From NCBI GenBank assembly GCA_030693515.1, contig JAUYAK010000017.1, positions 107,426-171,425 of the forward strand: 64,000 nucleotides of DNA. Reading direction: 5' to 3'. This document shows positions 1-8,745 of this stretch, piece by piece. The first letter of the stretch is position 1, and every line of letters begins with the position of its first letter. A program made the position numbers and the translations under genes. The notes under the pieces are model-generated. The model saw nothing but the letters and a program-made list of their open reading frames with translations, had not been told where the DNA came from and searched no databases. The stretch is from Opitutaceae bacterium (lineage in GTDB: Bacteria > Verrucomicrobiota > Verrucomicrobiia > Opitutales > Opitutaceae).

Positions 1-787
1 TGGGCTCGCCGTCGAGCACCGCCCCAGCGTGCAAGCGGGCGCACGCTTGCTCCCGGCCTGGGAGGCGCGAGGCGAGCAGCCGTGGCTTTCCCTCCACGGT
101 GAAGCGCGCGCCGACGCCGCGCGGGTCGGCCAAGCCTCGCGCGGTCTGATCGTGCGCGAGTGGCACGCCACGCTCGGAGGCCGAAAGATCCCCGCGCCCT
201 TTTTTGCCGCGGTGGGCAGCCGCGGCGCGAAGGCGCATCTCGGCGCGGAGATCGTGCCGCCGCCCGACGTCACGGCGCTCGAACCCGGCGACTTCGTGGA
301 CATGTTGCTCGAATTGCTGCCGATTCCGCTGACCGCCGAGCGCTACTACGGACCGGACAAAGCGTTCGCCGCCGCCCTCGCGGCCGATGCCAACACGCGG
401 AAGATGGTGCAGCGTGAGGCGGCCGAGAACCGGCCTGCCCTGCGGGTGGCCGACGGCAACGCGATCACAGACTGGCCACTTTCGGTGTCCATGGGCTCGG
501 CTCAAACCGTGCCCTTCACGCTCCAAGGCGGCTTGGGTTGGATTCCGATTCAGATCACGGGCCTGACCGCGCCAGACGCGGGCGCCTTGTTTCGCGTCAC
601 CCCAGCCGGCTCCGAACCCGTGACGCAGGGTGACCCCACACGCGCTTTTTGGCAGACCGACTACGACGCCGCCACGCGGCTTTGGACGGTCACCTACAAC
701 CTGCCTGCAACTGAACAACCCAGCGCCTACGTCGTGAGCGCCAAAACCCTCGCGTCCTACCTGCCGCAACCGACCCTCGCCCGGTGA
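1..787 (+). CDS. C-terminal part of uncharacterised protein (5' end outside window)
   Basis: The frame is open from the window edge (first full codon at base 2) to a TGA at 785-787, giving at least 261 residues. I do not recognise the family. The visible part has an N-terminal section that may be beta-rich, an alpha-helical stretch in the middle (around 'YYGPDKAFAAALAADANT') and a C-terminal section that reads like a beta-sandwich ('VTYNLPATEQPSAYVVSA'). No catalytic motif is evident. It lies 74 bases upstream of an SGNH hydrolase on the same strand, at the 5' edge of the sulfatase/TonB-receptor locus, so a role in the same glycan pathway is plausible but is inference from position only. An in-frame GTG at 29 is probably internal. 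Confidence 0.7.
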   Translation, partial: GLAVEHRPSVQAGARLLPAWEARGEQPWLSLHGEARADAARVGQASRGLIVREWHATLGGRKIPAPFFAAVGSRGAKAHLGAEIVPPPDVTALEPGDFVDMLLELLPIPLTAERYYGPDKAFAAALAADANTRKMVQREAAENRPALRVADGNAITDWPLSVSMGSAQTVPFTLQGGLGWIPIQITGLTAPDAGALFRVTPAGSEPVTQGDPTRAFWQTDYDAATRLWTVTYNLPATEQPSAYVVSAKTLASYLPQPTLAR

Positions 788-861
788 GTTTGAAACACGC
801 CAAGAAAGTTCCTGCCGCTGTTTTTCAGCCCGCTCGCCCTCTCGTGCCCAGCAAACCCGCC

Positions 862-1884
862 ATGCAATCGTTTCATCAAAGATTCGTCCTCACGTTTACG
901 TTGCTCCTGTCGCTGCTGCTGGTGCGTGCAAGCGGCGCGCAGGGTGACGGGCCGGCCCGGCCGATGCCGATGCTGCGCGATGTTCACCGAATCGTCTTTC
1001 TGGGCGACAGCATCACGCAGGCCGGCGACTACGTCACCGACATTGAGTGCTGGTTGGTCGCGCACGGCATCAAGGTCGAAGTCATGAACCTCGGGCTCGG
1101 CAGCGAAACCGTCTCCGATCTCACGGCCGAGGAAAACGCGGCTCATCTGCAGGCGCATGGATTTGGCCGGCCTTTCGTGAGTGAGAGACTGAACCGCATC
1201 TTGGCTGCGACCAAACCCGACCTGCTGTTTGCGTGCTATGGCATGAACGACGGCACCGGTCTGCCCTCAAGCCAGACTGGCGCGGATCGTTTCGCCGCCG
1301 CCGTCACGAACTTGCGCGTGGCGGCCGCTGAGGCGGGCGTGAAGCGAATCGTGATTTGCACGCCGCCGGTCGACGACCGCAAGGGCGGCGGCGAGGAGAG
1401 TCTCGTCCGCTATACGACATGGCTGCAGTCAAAACGCGCCGCCTCATGGGAGGTGGTGGACCTGCACACGCCCATGCGTCGCGCGCTCGATGCGCGCCGC
1501 GCGCACGACCCGGCGTTCAAGTTCGCCAAGGATGGAGTGCATCCGGGTCGGGAAGGCCACTGGCTCCTGGCCCGAGAAATTTTGACCCAGTTCTTCGGAG
1601 CAACGCTGGACGGCGTCGCTTCGGCCGAAAGTTTATTCCCGGCCCGCGGCCTGGAAATCCGCAAGTTGATCCACGAACGGATGAGGGTCCGGTTCGAGGC
1701 GTGGATGACGCAGATCGGTCACGGGCGGCCGGGCGTGGCAGGCGGGCCGAAGGCAAAGCCCGGGTTGCCGTTGCGTGAGGCGGAAGCCAAGGTCGCTGAC
1801 CTCACGGCAAAAATTGATCTCGCGCTAAAGAACCACAACTCCGCCCCAACGGACGACGCCGGCAAGTCCACCCCAGCCCGCTGA
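862..1884 (+). CDS. Secreted SGNH/GDSL-family hydrolase (esterase)
   Basis: 340 residues. The N-terminus 'MQSFHQRFVLTFTLLLSLLL' followed by 'VRASGAQG' is a signal peptide, so the ATG at 862 is preferred over a GTG at 784 in the same frame that overlaps the previous stop. Block I of the SGNH fold is 'FLGDSITQAGDY' with nucleophile S50. Block V is 'DGVHPGREGH', giving the D224/H227 dyad. 'GMNDGTG' supplies the Asn block. The family hydrolyses ester bonds, often acetyl groups on polysaccharides, outside the cytoplasm. It precedes an alpha/beta-hydrolase esterase by 12 bases, suggesting joint de-esterification of the same glycan. The tail (about residues 260-340) is helical, Lys/Ala-rich and outside the catalytic fold. 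Confidence 0.85.
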   Translation: MQSFHQRFVLTFTLLLSLLLVRASGAQGDGPARPMPMLRDVHRIVFLGDSITQAGDYVTDIECWLVAHGIKVEVMNLGLGSETVSDLTAEENAAHLQAHGFGRPFVSERLNRILAATKPDLLFACYGMNDGTGLPSSQTGADRFAAAVTNLRVAAAEAGVKRIVICTPPVDDRKGGGEESLVRYTTWLQSKRAASWEVVDLHTPMRRALDARRAHDPAFKFAKDGVHPGREGHWLLAREILTQFFGATLDGVASAESLFPARGLEIRKLIHERMRVRFEAWMTQIGHGRPGVAGGPKAKPGLPLREAEAKVADLTAKIDLALKNHNSAPTDDAGKSTPAR

Positions 1885-1896
1885 ACAAACCACCGC

Positions 1897-3114
1897 ATGA
1901 AATTCATCTCCAGCCGGTTTGCCGCCCTGTCGTTGCTCCTGCCGTCCGCACTGCCGGCGGCCGACTTTGTGGCGGAGCGGGCCCAGGTGCTCGCCCTCGG
2001 CCAGCTCACCACGCCACCCGCCATGGCGCCGGCGGCGGGATACGGGCATGAAGCGGGAATGCGGGCCATTTTCTTCGATGCCACGCCGTGGAAAGGAAAG
2101 CCGACGAAGGTCTTCGCTTGGCTCGGTCTCCCCGAAAGCCGCGACGGGAAAGTGCCGGGCGTCGTGCTCGTCCACGGTGGGGGCGGCACCGCGTTTAAGG
2201 AATGGGTGCAGAAGTGGAATGCCCATGGCTTCGCCGCGATCGCGATCGCCGTCGAGGGACAGACCGACGAGCGGATTCCCGGCGCTCCGGCGGGGGCCGC
2301 ATGGCAGCGCCACGCCTTCGGCGGTCCGGCGCGCAGTGGCATCTACGGCGATTTTGCCGAGCCGCTCGCCGACCAGTGGATGTTTCACGCTGTCGCCGAC
2401 ACCGTGCTCGCCAACTCGCTGTTACGGGCGCAGCCCGGCGTGGACGCCGCGCGCGTCGGTGTCTGCGGTATCTCTTGGGGGGGTGTCATCACTTCCACCG
2501 TGGTGGGCATCGATGCCCGTTTCGCGTTTGGCATCCCGATTTACGGCTGCGGCGCGCTCGACCGCGCCGCCGACAACTACGTGCGGGCGTTGAAGGACAA
2601 CGCACTCTACCGCGAAGTCTGGGAGCCGCTGCTGCGCCTCCCGCGTGCCACGATGCCGCTGCTGTGGCTCACCGGACCGCGCGACGCGCACTTCCCGCTG
2701 GAGGTGCAGCAGCTGTGCTATCGCGCCGCTTCCGGCCCGAGAATGATTTCGGTGCCATTCGACATGAAGCACGGCCACGGGGCCGGTTGGAATCCGCCTG
2801 ACAGTTACGCCTTCGCCAAGGCCGTGGTCGAAACAGGCCGGCCATGGGCGAGGGAGGTGGCGCAGGATGTCCGCGACGGCACGGCCCGAGTCACCTTCGA
2901 GGTCGCCGGGGCGGTGGGCGCAGCGACCCTCGTATTCAGGCGCGGCGCGGATTGGGAGCAGTTTCCAGCCGAACTCGAGACCTCGTCCAGCCACGCCACG
3001 GCCACCGCCATCGTGCCCCCGGGAACCATCGCCTACTATTTCAACCTGGAGGCCAGCGGAACCATCCTGAGTTCGGAGCTTCGGGCCGTCACGATACGTT
3101 CTGCAAGCCCATGA
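1897..3114 (+). CDS. Secreted alpha/beta-hydrolase (acetylxylan-esterase/dienelactone-hydrolase type)
   Basis: 405 residues with a signal peptide ('LSLLLPSALPAADF'). The oxyanion-hole segment is 'VLVHGGGGTAF'. The nucleophile elbow is 'GISWGG' with S193, of the GxSxGG form seen in acetylxylan esterases. A likely acid lies in 'GPRDAHFP' and a likely His in 'KHGHGAG'. The last ~100 residues look like an added beta-sandwich. Expected role: removal of acyl groups from oligosaccharides in the periplasm or at the surface; substrate not determinable from sequence. It sits 12 bases after the SGNH hydrolase, in a co-directional run with sulfatases and TonB receptors. An alternative reading as a peptidase of the same fold is less likely given the elbow motif. 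Confidence 0.8.
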   Translation: MKFISSRFAALSLLLPSALPAADFVAERAQVLALGQLTTPPAMAPAAGYGHEAGMRAIFFDATPWKGKPTKVFAWLGLPESRDGKVPGVVLVHGGGGTAFKEWVQKWNAHGFAAIAIAVEGQTDERIPGAPAGAAWQRHAFGGPARSGIYGDFAEPLADQWMFHAVADTVLANSLLRAQPGVDAARVGVCGISWGGVITSTVVGIDARFAFGIPIYGCGALDRAADNYVRALKDNALYREVWEPLLRLPRATMPLLWLTGPRDAHFPLEVQQLCYRAASGPRMISVPFDMKHGHGAGWNPPDSYAFAKAVVETGRPWAREVAQDVRDGTARVTFEVAGAVGAATLVFRRGADWEQFPAELETSSSHATATAIVPPGTIAYYFNLEASGTILSSELRAVTIRSASP

Positions 3115-3209
3115 GTTTCCCCCTCGCCATCCGACCTCCGGCAGGTGTTCGCGCTCCGGCGCGGCCACCGCAGGAAAATCCAAGGAATAGACCCCCACTT
3201 CAATTTCCC

Positions 3210-6200
3210 ATGACCATCAGAAAAATCGCCTCCTCTCTCATCGCCGCAGTGTGTCTTGCCTCCTCAATTCACGCCCAGAGCCCGCTCGTCTACGAAGGCG
3301 CGGCCGGCCCGGGCAAGGGCAGGCACATCGTCTTCCTCTCCGGCGATCATGAGTATCGCTCGGAGGAAACGCTGCCCGCACTGGCGCGGGTCCTCGCGAA
3401 ACATCACGGCTTCAAGTGCACCGTGCTTTTCAACGTCGATGCGAAGTCCGGCGTCATCGTTCCGGGCAACTCCAACTCACCGGGCCTGGAGGCGCTCGCG
3501 ACCGCCGATTTGGCCGTGGTCTATCTGCGATTTCAGGATTTCCCGGCGGAGCAGATGAAGCACGTCGCCGCCTATCTCGATCGCGGCGGCCCGGTCATCG
3601 GCCTGCGCACCGCGACGCATGCGTTCAAGATCCCTGCCACCGGCGAATTCAAAAAATATTCGTGGGACTACAAAGGCGACGACTACGTCGGCGGTTTCGG
3701 TCATCAGGTCCTCGGGCAATCGTGGGTCGGTCATTACGGCAAGAATCACCAGCAGAGCACCCGCATCGACATCGTCCCATCGGCCGCCGGGCATCCCATT
3801 CTGCGCGGGGTAAAAGACGTCTGGGTGCAGGCCGGCGGCTACGTGGGCAAACCCACCGATGGCGAAATTCTCACCATGGCCCAACCGCTCAACGGCATGA
3901 CGCCCAATTCCCCGTCCGATGCCACCAAGCCGCCGCAGCCCTCCGAGTGGACGCGCTCCTACCGGAGCGCGTCGGGCAAAACGGGCCGCGTCTTCACTAC
4001 GCTCTACGGCGCATCCGAGGATCTGCTCAACGAGGGCTACCGCCGCATGCTGGTGAACGCGACCTTCTGGGCCTTGGGGATGGAGACTGCGATCAAGCCG
4101 AACCTGAACGTCGCGCTCGTCGGCCCCTACAAGCCGAGCACGTTTGGCAACAACCGCTACATCGCGGCCGTCAAGCCCTCCGCCTACGCCGGTTTCGAGA
4201 GCCCCATCCCCGCTCCGGGTTCGCCTCCGCCGACGCCCCCGAACGCGAAAGCAAAGGCTAAACAAGCGGTGAACGCCAAAGCCGAGGCCGTGCCGACTCC
4301 AGCACCCGCGCCCGTGCCCGCGCAGGAAACCACTCCCACCCCGACGGCCGAGGGCGCAGAGACGCAACCGACCAAAAAGCAGGCGCGCGCGAAACAGCCG
4401 GCGAAAAAAGTCGATGCGCCCCACAGCATGAAGACAGAGCCGGCCGCCGCGGCCGCCACGCGACCGCAGCTCGTCGCTCCGCCCAGCAAAGGCGAGCGAA
4501 TCGTGCTCATCGGCAATGGGCTCGCCGAGCGCGATGTTTACTACAGCCGCATCGAGACGGAGCTGGCGCTGCGCTACCCGGAGCACGAGTTGTTTTTCCG
4601 CAACATGGGCCACGTCGGCGACACGCCCGGCTTCCGGCCGCATCCGTCGCGCGATTCGCAGTGGGCGTTTCCCGGTGCGGAAAAATTCCATCCCGAGCTC
4701 AACGTGCACAAAGGCCAGGGCTTTTTCCCCACGCCCGACCAGTGGCTCACACATTTGAAGGCGGATACCATCGTCGCGTTCTTCGGCTACAACGAATCCT
4801 TCGACGGCCCGGCCAAAGTCGCGAATTTCGAGGCCGAGTTGGACGCGTGGGCGCAACACACCTTGGGCAAAGCCTACAACGGCCAGGCCGCGCCCCGCGT
4901 CGTGCTCGTGTCGCCGATCGCGTATGAAAACCAGTCGGCCAAACGCGACCTGCCCGACGGCGTGAAAGAAAACGCCAACCTCGCGCTCTACACCAAAGCC
5001 ATCGCGTCCGTGGCCAAAAAGCACGCTCTCACCTTCATCGATCTCTTCGCGCCCACCAAGGCGCTTTATCCGAAGGCGGCCGAGTTCTTTACCACCGGCG
5101 GCTTCGTGCCGACGGACGAAGGATACCGCCACATCGCCGAGCTTCTCGCGACGGGCTTATACGGCGCGCAGGCGCCCGTCGCCCGGGCCGACCCGGCGCT
5201 CGTTCACGCCGCCGTGAAACAGAAGGATTATTTTTGGAATAATGACTACAACCTCGTCAACGGCGTGCATGCCTACGGCCGGCGTTACGGTCCTTACGGC
5301 CCGCAGAATTATCCCGACGAGGTCAAAAAGAACCGCGAGATGACCGCGCTCCGCGACACCGCCATTCACGAGATCGCCCGCGCCCGGAAAACCGATCTCG
5401 TCGTCGATGACAGCCAGACGCACGCCTTGCCGCCGGTGCCGACGAATTACACACCAAGCGTCAAGAACGGCACCACGGAGTATCTCGATCCTGACGAAGG
5501 CATCGCGGCGCTCACCGTTCCCCCCGGCTACAAAGTCGAACTCTTCGCCAGCGAGAAACAGTTTCCGAATCTGGCGAATCCGATGCAGATGTCCTTCGAC
5601 AACCGGGGCCGTCTCTGGGTCGCCGTCATGCCCGCCTATCCGGCCTATCGTCCGGGCGATGCGATGCCCAACGACAAAATCCTCATCTACGAGGACACCA
5701 ACGGCGACGGCAAAGCCGACAAAGAAACCGTGTTTGCCGATCATCTTTACCTGCCCATCGGGTTCGAGTTCGCCCCCGAGGGCGTCTATCTTTCGCAGGA
5801 GCCGAACCTCGTCCTCCTGCGCGATACGAATGGCGACGACAAGGCCGACCGCACCGAGATCATCCTCGGCGGCTTCGACACGCACGACACGCACCACGCC
5901 ATCAGCGCCTTCACCGCTGATCCCAGCGGCGCCTTCATGATGTGCGAAGGTATTTTTCTCCACTCAAACGTCGAGACGCCCTACGGCCCGGTGCGGTGCG
6001 TCGATGGCGGTTTCTTCCGCTACAGCCCGCAGCGCGGGATGCTGGAACGCACGATCCAGATGCAAATCCCGAATCCCTGGGGCTACGTCTTCGACCGGTG
6101 GGGCCAGGATTTCTTTCTCTTCACCTCCGGCACAAACATGAACTGGGCGTTGCCGATGCAGGTGAAGCCCACGTTCGGCAGCAAAACTCCCGCCACCATC

Positions 6201-7556
6201 GATCTCATTCCGGCTGCCGAGAAAGTGCGGCCCACCTCCGGGCTTGAGATCGTTTCCTCGCGCCACTTTCCCGACGAGGTGCAAGGCGACATTCTCCTGT
6301 GCAACGCCATCGGTTTCCTCGGCATCAAGCAGCATCAAATCGAAGACGACGGCACCGGCTGGAAGACCACGTTCCGTCAGGACTTGCTCACGAGCACCGA
6401 CCGCAATTTCCGACCGGTCGATCTCGAGTTCGCCCCCGACGGTTCCCTCTACGTCCTCGACTGGCACAACGTCCTCATTGGTCACATGCAGCACAATGCC
6501 CGCGATCCCTTGCGCGACCACAACCACGGCCGCATCTACCGCATCACCTATCCCAGCCGTCCGCTGGTTACACCCGTGCCGGTCGCGGGAGCCAGCTTGG
6601 ACACCTTGCTCTACAACCTGACGGAGCCCGAGAGCCGCACCCGCTACCGCACCCGCCGCGAAATTCGCAGCCATCCGGTGGAAAAAGTTCTGCCCGCCGT
6701 GAAAAAGTGGGCCGCCGCGCAGACCGACACCCACGCGAAACTCGAAGCCCTCTGGACCACTTGGGGCATGAACGCCGTCGACGAGCCGTTGCTGCGCGAA
6801 CTGCTCGCGTCGCCGGATTTCCACGCCCGTGCCGCCGCCGTGCGCGTCCTGCGCTATAACACCCACCGCATCGCCGACCACGCTGCGTTGCTGGAAAAAG
6901 CCGCCGCCGATGAGCATGGCCGCGTGCGCCTCGAAGCCGTCGTCGCCGCCTCGTGGTTGCCGAACACAGAGGCCGCGAAAAAAATCGTCGCCATCGGATC
7001 GATCCCGCCCGCCGACATTTGGAGCAAGGCCGTCGTCAAGACCGCCGCCGACCGGCTCAACGGCGTCGCTGAAGTCGAGAAGCCTGAGTTTCGCCAACTC
7101 CCCGCGCCCTTGCACCTCAACACGGCGGGTCAGGAGCAATACCTCGCCGGCCAGCAGATTTATCTCCGCGAAGGCTACTGCGTCACCTGCCATCAGCCCG
7201 ATGGCAAAGGACTCGACCCCGCCTTCCCGTCTCTTGTGGGCAGTCCTTGGGTCACGGAGGACAAAGAACGTCTCATCAAGCTCACGCTCTATGGGCTGAT
7301 GGGGCCCCTCGAAGTGAATGGCAAAAAATACGACGGCCAGGTGCCCATGACGCCCTTTGGCGGCATGTTGAAGGATGAGGAAGTCGCCGCCGTGCTCACC
7401 TTCGTGCGGAATAGTTTTGGCAACGAAGCCGCCCCCATCGGGGCGGACGACGTGCAAAAAGTCCGGGCCCAAAATCCGGACCGCGTGATGCTCTACAGCA
7501 CCGAGGAGCTGCTCAAGGAACACCCGATGAAGCCGGCGGCGGCCGACGTGCGTTGA
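3210..7556 (+). CDS. Giant fusion: ThuA-like domain, degenerate SGNH domain, membrane-bound-dehydrogenase-type propeller, HEAT repeats, cytochrome c
   Basis: 1448 residues. The start ATG 3210 opens a signal peptide ('SSLIAAVCLASSIHAQSP'); the frame extends further upstream only through the previous gene. Order: ThuA/trehalose-utilisation-like domain (about 33-287, 'FLSGDHEYRSEE'), Pro/Ala/Lys-rich linker (about 336-424), SGNH-like domain (about 430-645), beta-propeller of the PVC 'membrane-bound dehydrogenase' type (about 755-1115, with Ca-binding-like 'DTNGDGKAD'), HEAT-like helices (about 1150-1270), and a class I cytochrome c domain with C1324-V-T-C1327-H1328 and probable axial Met M1380. 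The SGNH-like part has 'IGNGLAE' where active enzymes have GDS, so it is probably not catalytic. Likely periplasmic oxidation of a sugar with electrons passed to the heme; the substrate is unknown. Confidence 0.85.
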   Translation: MTIRKIASSLIAAVCLASSIHAQSPLVYEGAAGPGKGRHIVFLSGDHEYRSEETLPALARVLAKHHGFKCTVLFNVDAKSGVIVPGNSNSPGLEALATADLAVVYLRFQDFPAEQMKHVAAYLDRGGPVIGLRTATHAFKIPATGEFKKYSWDYKGDDYVGGFGHQVLGQSWVGHYGKNHQQSTRIDIVPSAAGHPILRGVKDVWVQAGGYVGKPTDGEILTMAQPLNGMTPNSPSDATKPPQPSEWTRSYRSASGKTGRVFTTLYGASEDLLNEGYRRMLVNATFWALGMETAIKPNLNVALVGPYKPSTFGNNRYIAAVKPSAYAGFESPIPAPGSPPPTPPNAKAKAKQAVNAKAEAVPTPAPAPVPAQETTPTPTAEGAETQPTKKQARAKQPAKKVDAPHSMKTEPAAAAATRPQLVAPPSKGERIVLIGNGLAERDVYYSRIETELALRYPEHELFFRNMGHVGDTPGFRPHPSRDSQWAFPGAEKFHPELNVHKGQGFFPTPDQWLTHLKADTIVAFFGYNESFDGPAKVANFEAELDAWAQHTLGKAYNGQAAPRVVLVSPIAYENQSAKRDLPDGVKENANLALYTKAIASVAKKHALTFIDLFAPTKALYPKAAEFFTTGGFVPTDEGYRHIAELLATGLYGAQAPVARADPALVHAAVKQKDYFWNNDYNLVNGVHAYGRRYGPYGPQNYPDEVKKNREMTALRDTAIHEIARARKTDLVVDDSQTHALPPVPTNYTPSVKNGTTEYLDPDEGIAALTVPPGYKVELFASEKQFPNLANPMQMSFDNRGRLWVAVMPAYPAYRPGDAMPNDKILIYEDTNGDGKADKETVFADHLYLPIGFEFAPEGVYLSQEPNLVLLRDTNGDDKADRTEIILGGFDTHDTHHAISAFTADPSGAFMMCEGIFLHSNVETPYGPVRCVDGGFFRYSPQRGMLERTIQMQIPNPWGYVFDRWGQDFFLFTSGTNMNWALPMQVKPTFGSKTPATIDLIPAAEKVRPTSGLEIVSSRHFPDEVQGDILLCNAIGFLGIKQHQIEDDGTGWKTTFRQDLLTSTDRNFRPVDLEFAPDGSLYVLDWHNVLIGHMQHNARDPLRDHNHGRIYRITYPSRPLVTPVPVAGASLDTLLYNLTEPESRTRYRTRREIRSHPVEKVLPAVKKWAAAQTDTHAKLEALWTTWGMNAVDEPLLRELLASPDFHARAAAVRVLRYNTHRIADHAALLEKAAADEHGRVRLEAVVAASWLPNTEAAKKIVAIGSIPPADIWSKAVVKTAADRLNGVAEVEKPEFRQLPAPLHLNTAGQEQYLAGQQIYLREGYCVTCHQPDGKGLDPAFPSLVGSPWVTEDKERLIKLTLYGLMGPLEVNGKKYDGQVPMTPFGGMLKDEEVAAVLTFVRNSFGNEAAPIGADDVQKVRAQNPDRVMLYSTEELLKEHPMKPAAADVR

Positions 7557-7566
7557 TTCCCGCTTC

Positions 7567-7716
7567 ATGAAAGCCAGGCCCATCGCTCTAGCGACCCTGC
7601 TGTTCGCCTTCCTGGCTGCCCATGCGGCCCGGCCCAGCATCGTCTTCATCTACGCCGACGACTGGGGCTGGGGCGAACCGCGGAAGAAAGGCGCGAAGCA
7701 GGACGCTGATCTATGA
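7567..7716 (+). pseudogene. Remnant of a sulfatase gene (49 codons left after an apparent in-frame deletion)
   Basis: ATG at 7567 opens a good signal peptide, then the canonical sulfatase start 'RPSIVFIYADDWGWG', whose two Asp normally bind the catalytic calcium. After that the reading frame runs only through '[13 protein letters not shown]' to a TGA at 7714-7716. A sulfatase of this type is about 450-600 residues, so more than 90% is missing, including the formylglycine CxPxR site. The stop overlaps the next start as ATGA, the usual layout of an intact operon junction. The simplest reading is that a large in-frame deletion joined the 5' end to the last codons of the same gene. A functional 49-residue secreted peptide cannot be excluded. 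Confidence 0.75.
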
Positions 7717-8717
7717 AAGCAATCATCGCCACCCTCGTTCTGCTGTCGGGTTTCCATCCGAGCCTGCGTGCGGCCGACGTTGCCGTTCCCGACAGGATTT
7801 CGGCCGCAGCGCCGGGCAAGGAAAAAGGCAGAGTGCGGTCGTATCTCGAGACCGGGGGCGAAAGGAAACTGGAGACGGTTTACAAAACGACCCCCGAGGG
7901 CGTCTTGCACCTGGATCTCTATTATCCGACTCCGCAGCCAGCGGGGACGTGTCCCGTGATAATATATACCCACGGCGGTGGCTGGGCGGCCGGCAGCAAG
8001 CTGGGCGCGGGCAGCGGCTCGTTCGCCGTCGTCTTCAAAAAGCTCCTCGAACAAGGCTTCGCCGTGGCCTCGGTCGAATATCGCCTCTACAAGCCAAACA
8101 ACGAAGTCGCGATGCGGGACTGCGTGATCGATGCGAAGGACGCGGTCCGTTACCTGGCGAGGAACAGCGCAGCCCTGAGGCTGGACCCAAATCGATTCTT
8201 CATATTCGGCGACTCCGCCGGCGGACAAATCGCCCAACTGCTGCTGCTCTCATCGCCCGAAAGCCTGGCGGGCGCACCGGAACTCGCGGGTGCCGCCTAC
8301 CGAATCGTGGCCGGGGTTTCGTGGTATGGGCCGTGTGACTTCGAGAAAACCGACCTTTTCAACTACGACGACCGCGCGGATTTCCGCGATCGCTTCGGCG
8401 CCCGGATTCTTCGCACTGACGCCGACGCGAAGGAGAAACTGGCCCGCTATCGGGAAATGAGCCCGATCAATTACCTGAGCAGCCGCAGCGCACCGCTGCT
8501 GATGATTCAAGGCGACCAGGACACCACCATTCCGGTCAAGCACGCCCACTACATGAAGGAGAAGGCGGTCGCGACCCGCGCCCCGGTGGAAATTGTGATC
8601 GTCAAGAATGCCGGGCACAACTGGCGCCAAGTCGGGGCACCCATCACACCCACCCTCGACGAGATCGTGCAGCGAATGGTGGACTTTTTTTTCTCCCACC
8701 TGCACCCGGCAAAATAG
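7713..8717 (+). CDS. Secreted alpha/beta-hydrolase esterase (lipase/BD-FAE-like)
   Basis: 334 residues. The N-terminus '[19 protein letters not shown]' is a signal peptide. The oxyanion-hole motif is H87-GGGW. The nucleophile elbow is 'GDSAGGQ' with S168. The acid is D270 (or D268) in 'QGDQDTTIP', and the His is H302 in 'NAGHNW'. This is the arrangement of the hormone-sensitive-lipase / feruloyl- and acetyl-esterase clan. It probably removes acyl or feruloyl groups from glycan fragments. The start overlaps the sulfatase remnant by ATGA and a TonB receptor begins 28 bases downstream, so it belongs to the same transcription unit. Confidence 0.85.
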   Translation: MKAIIATLVLLSGFHPSLRAADVAVPDRISAAAPGKEKGRVRSYLETGGERKLETVYKTTPEGVLHLDLYYPTPQPAGTCPVIIYTHGGGWAAGSKLGAGSGSFAVVFKKLLEQGFAVASVEYRLYKPNNEVAMRDCVIDAKDAVRYLARNSAALRLDPNRFFIFGDSAGGQIAQLLLLSSPESLAGAPELAGAAYRIVAGVSWYGPCDFEKTDLFNYDDRADFRDRFGARILRTDADAKEKLARYREMSPINYLSSRSAPLLMIQGDQDTTIPVKHAHYMKEKAVATRAPVEIVIVKNAGHNWRQVGAPITPTLDEIVQRMVDFFFSHLHPAK

Positions 8718-8745
8718 ACTTCTCCCACCCTGTCCGCCCAACCCT

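Noticed and set aside
3477..5132. Open frame of 551 codons on the minus strand
   Set aside because: Antisense to the ThuA/SGNH-like part of the giant fusion protein, which has clear domains.
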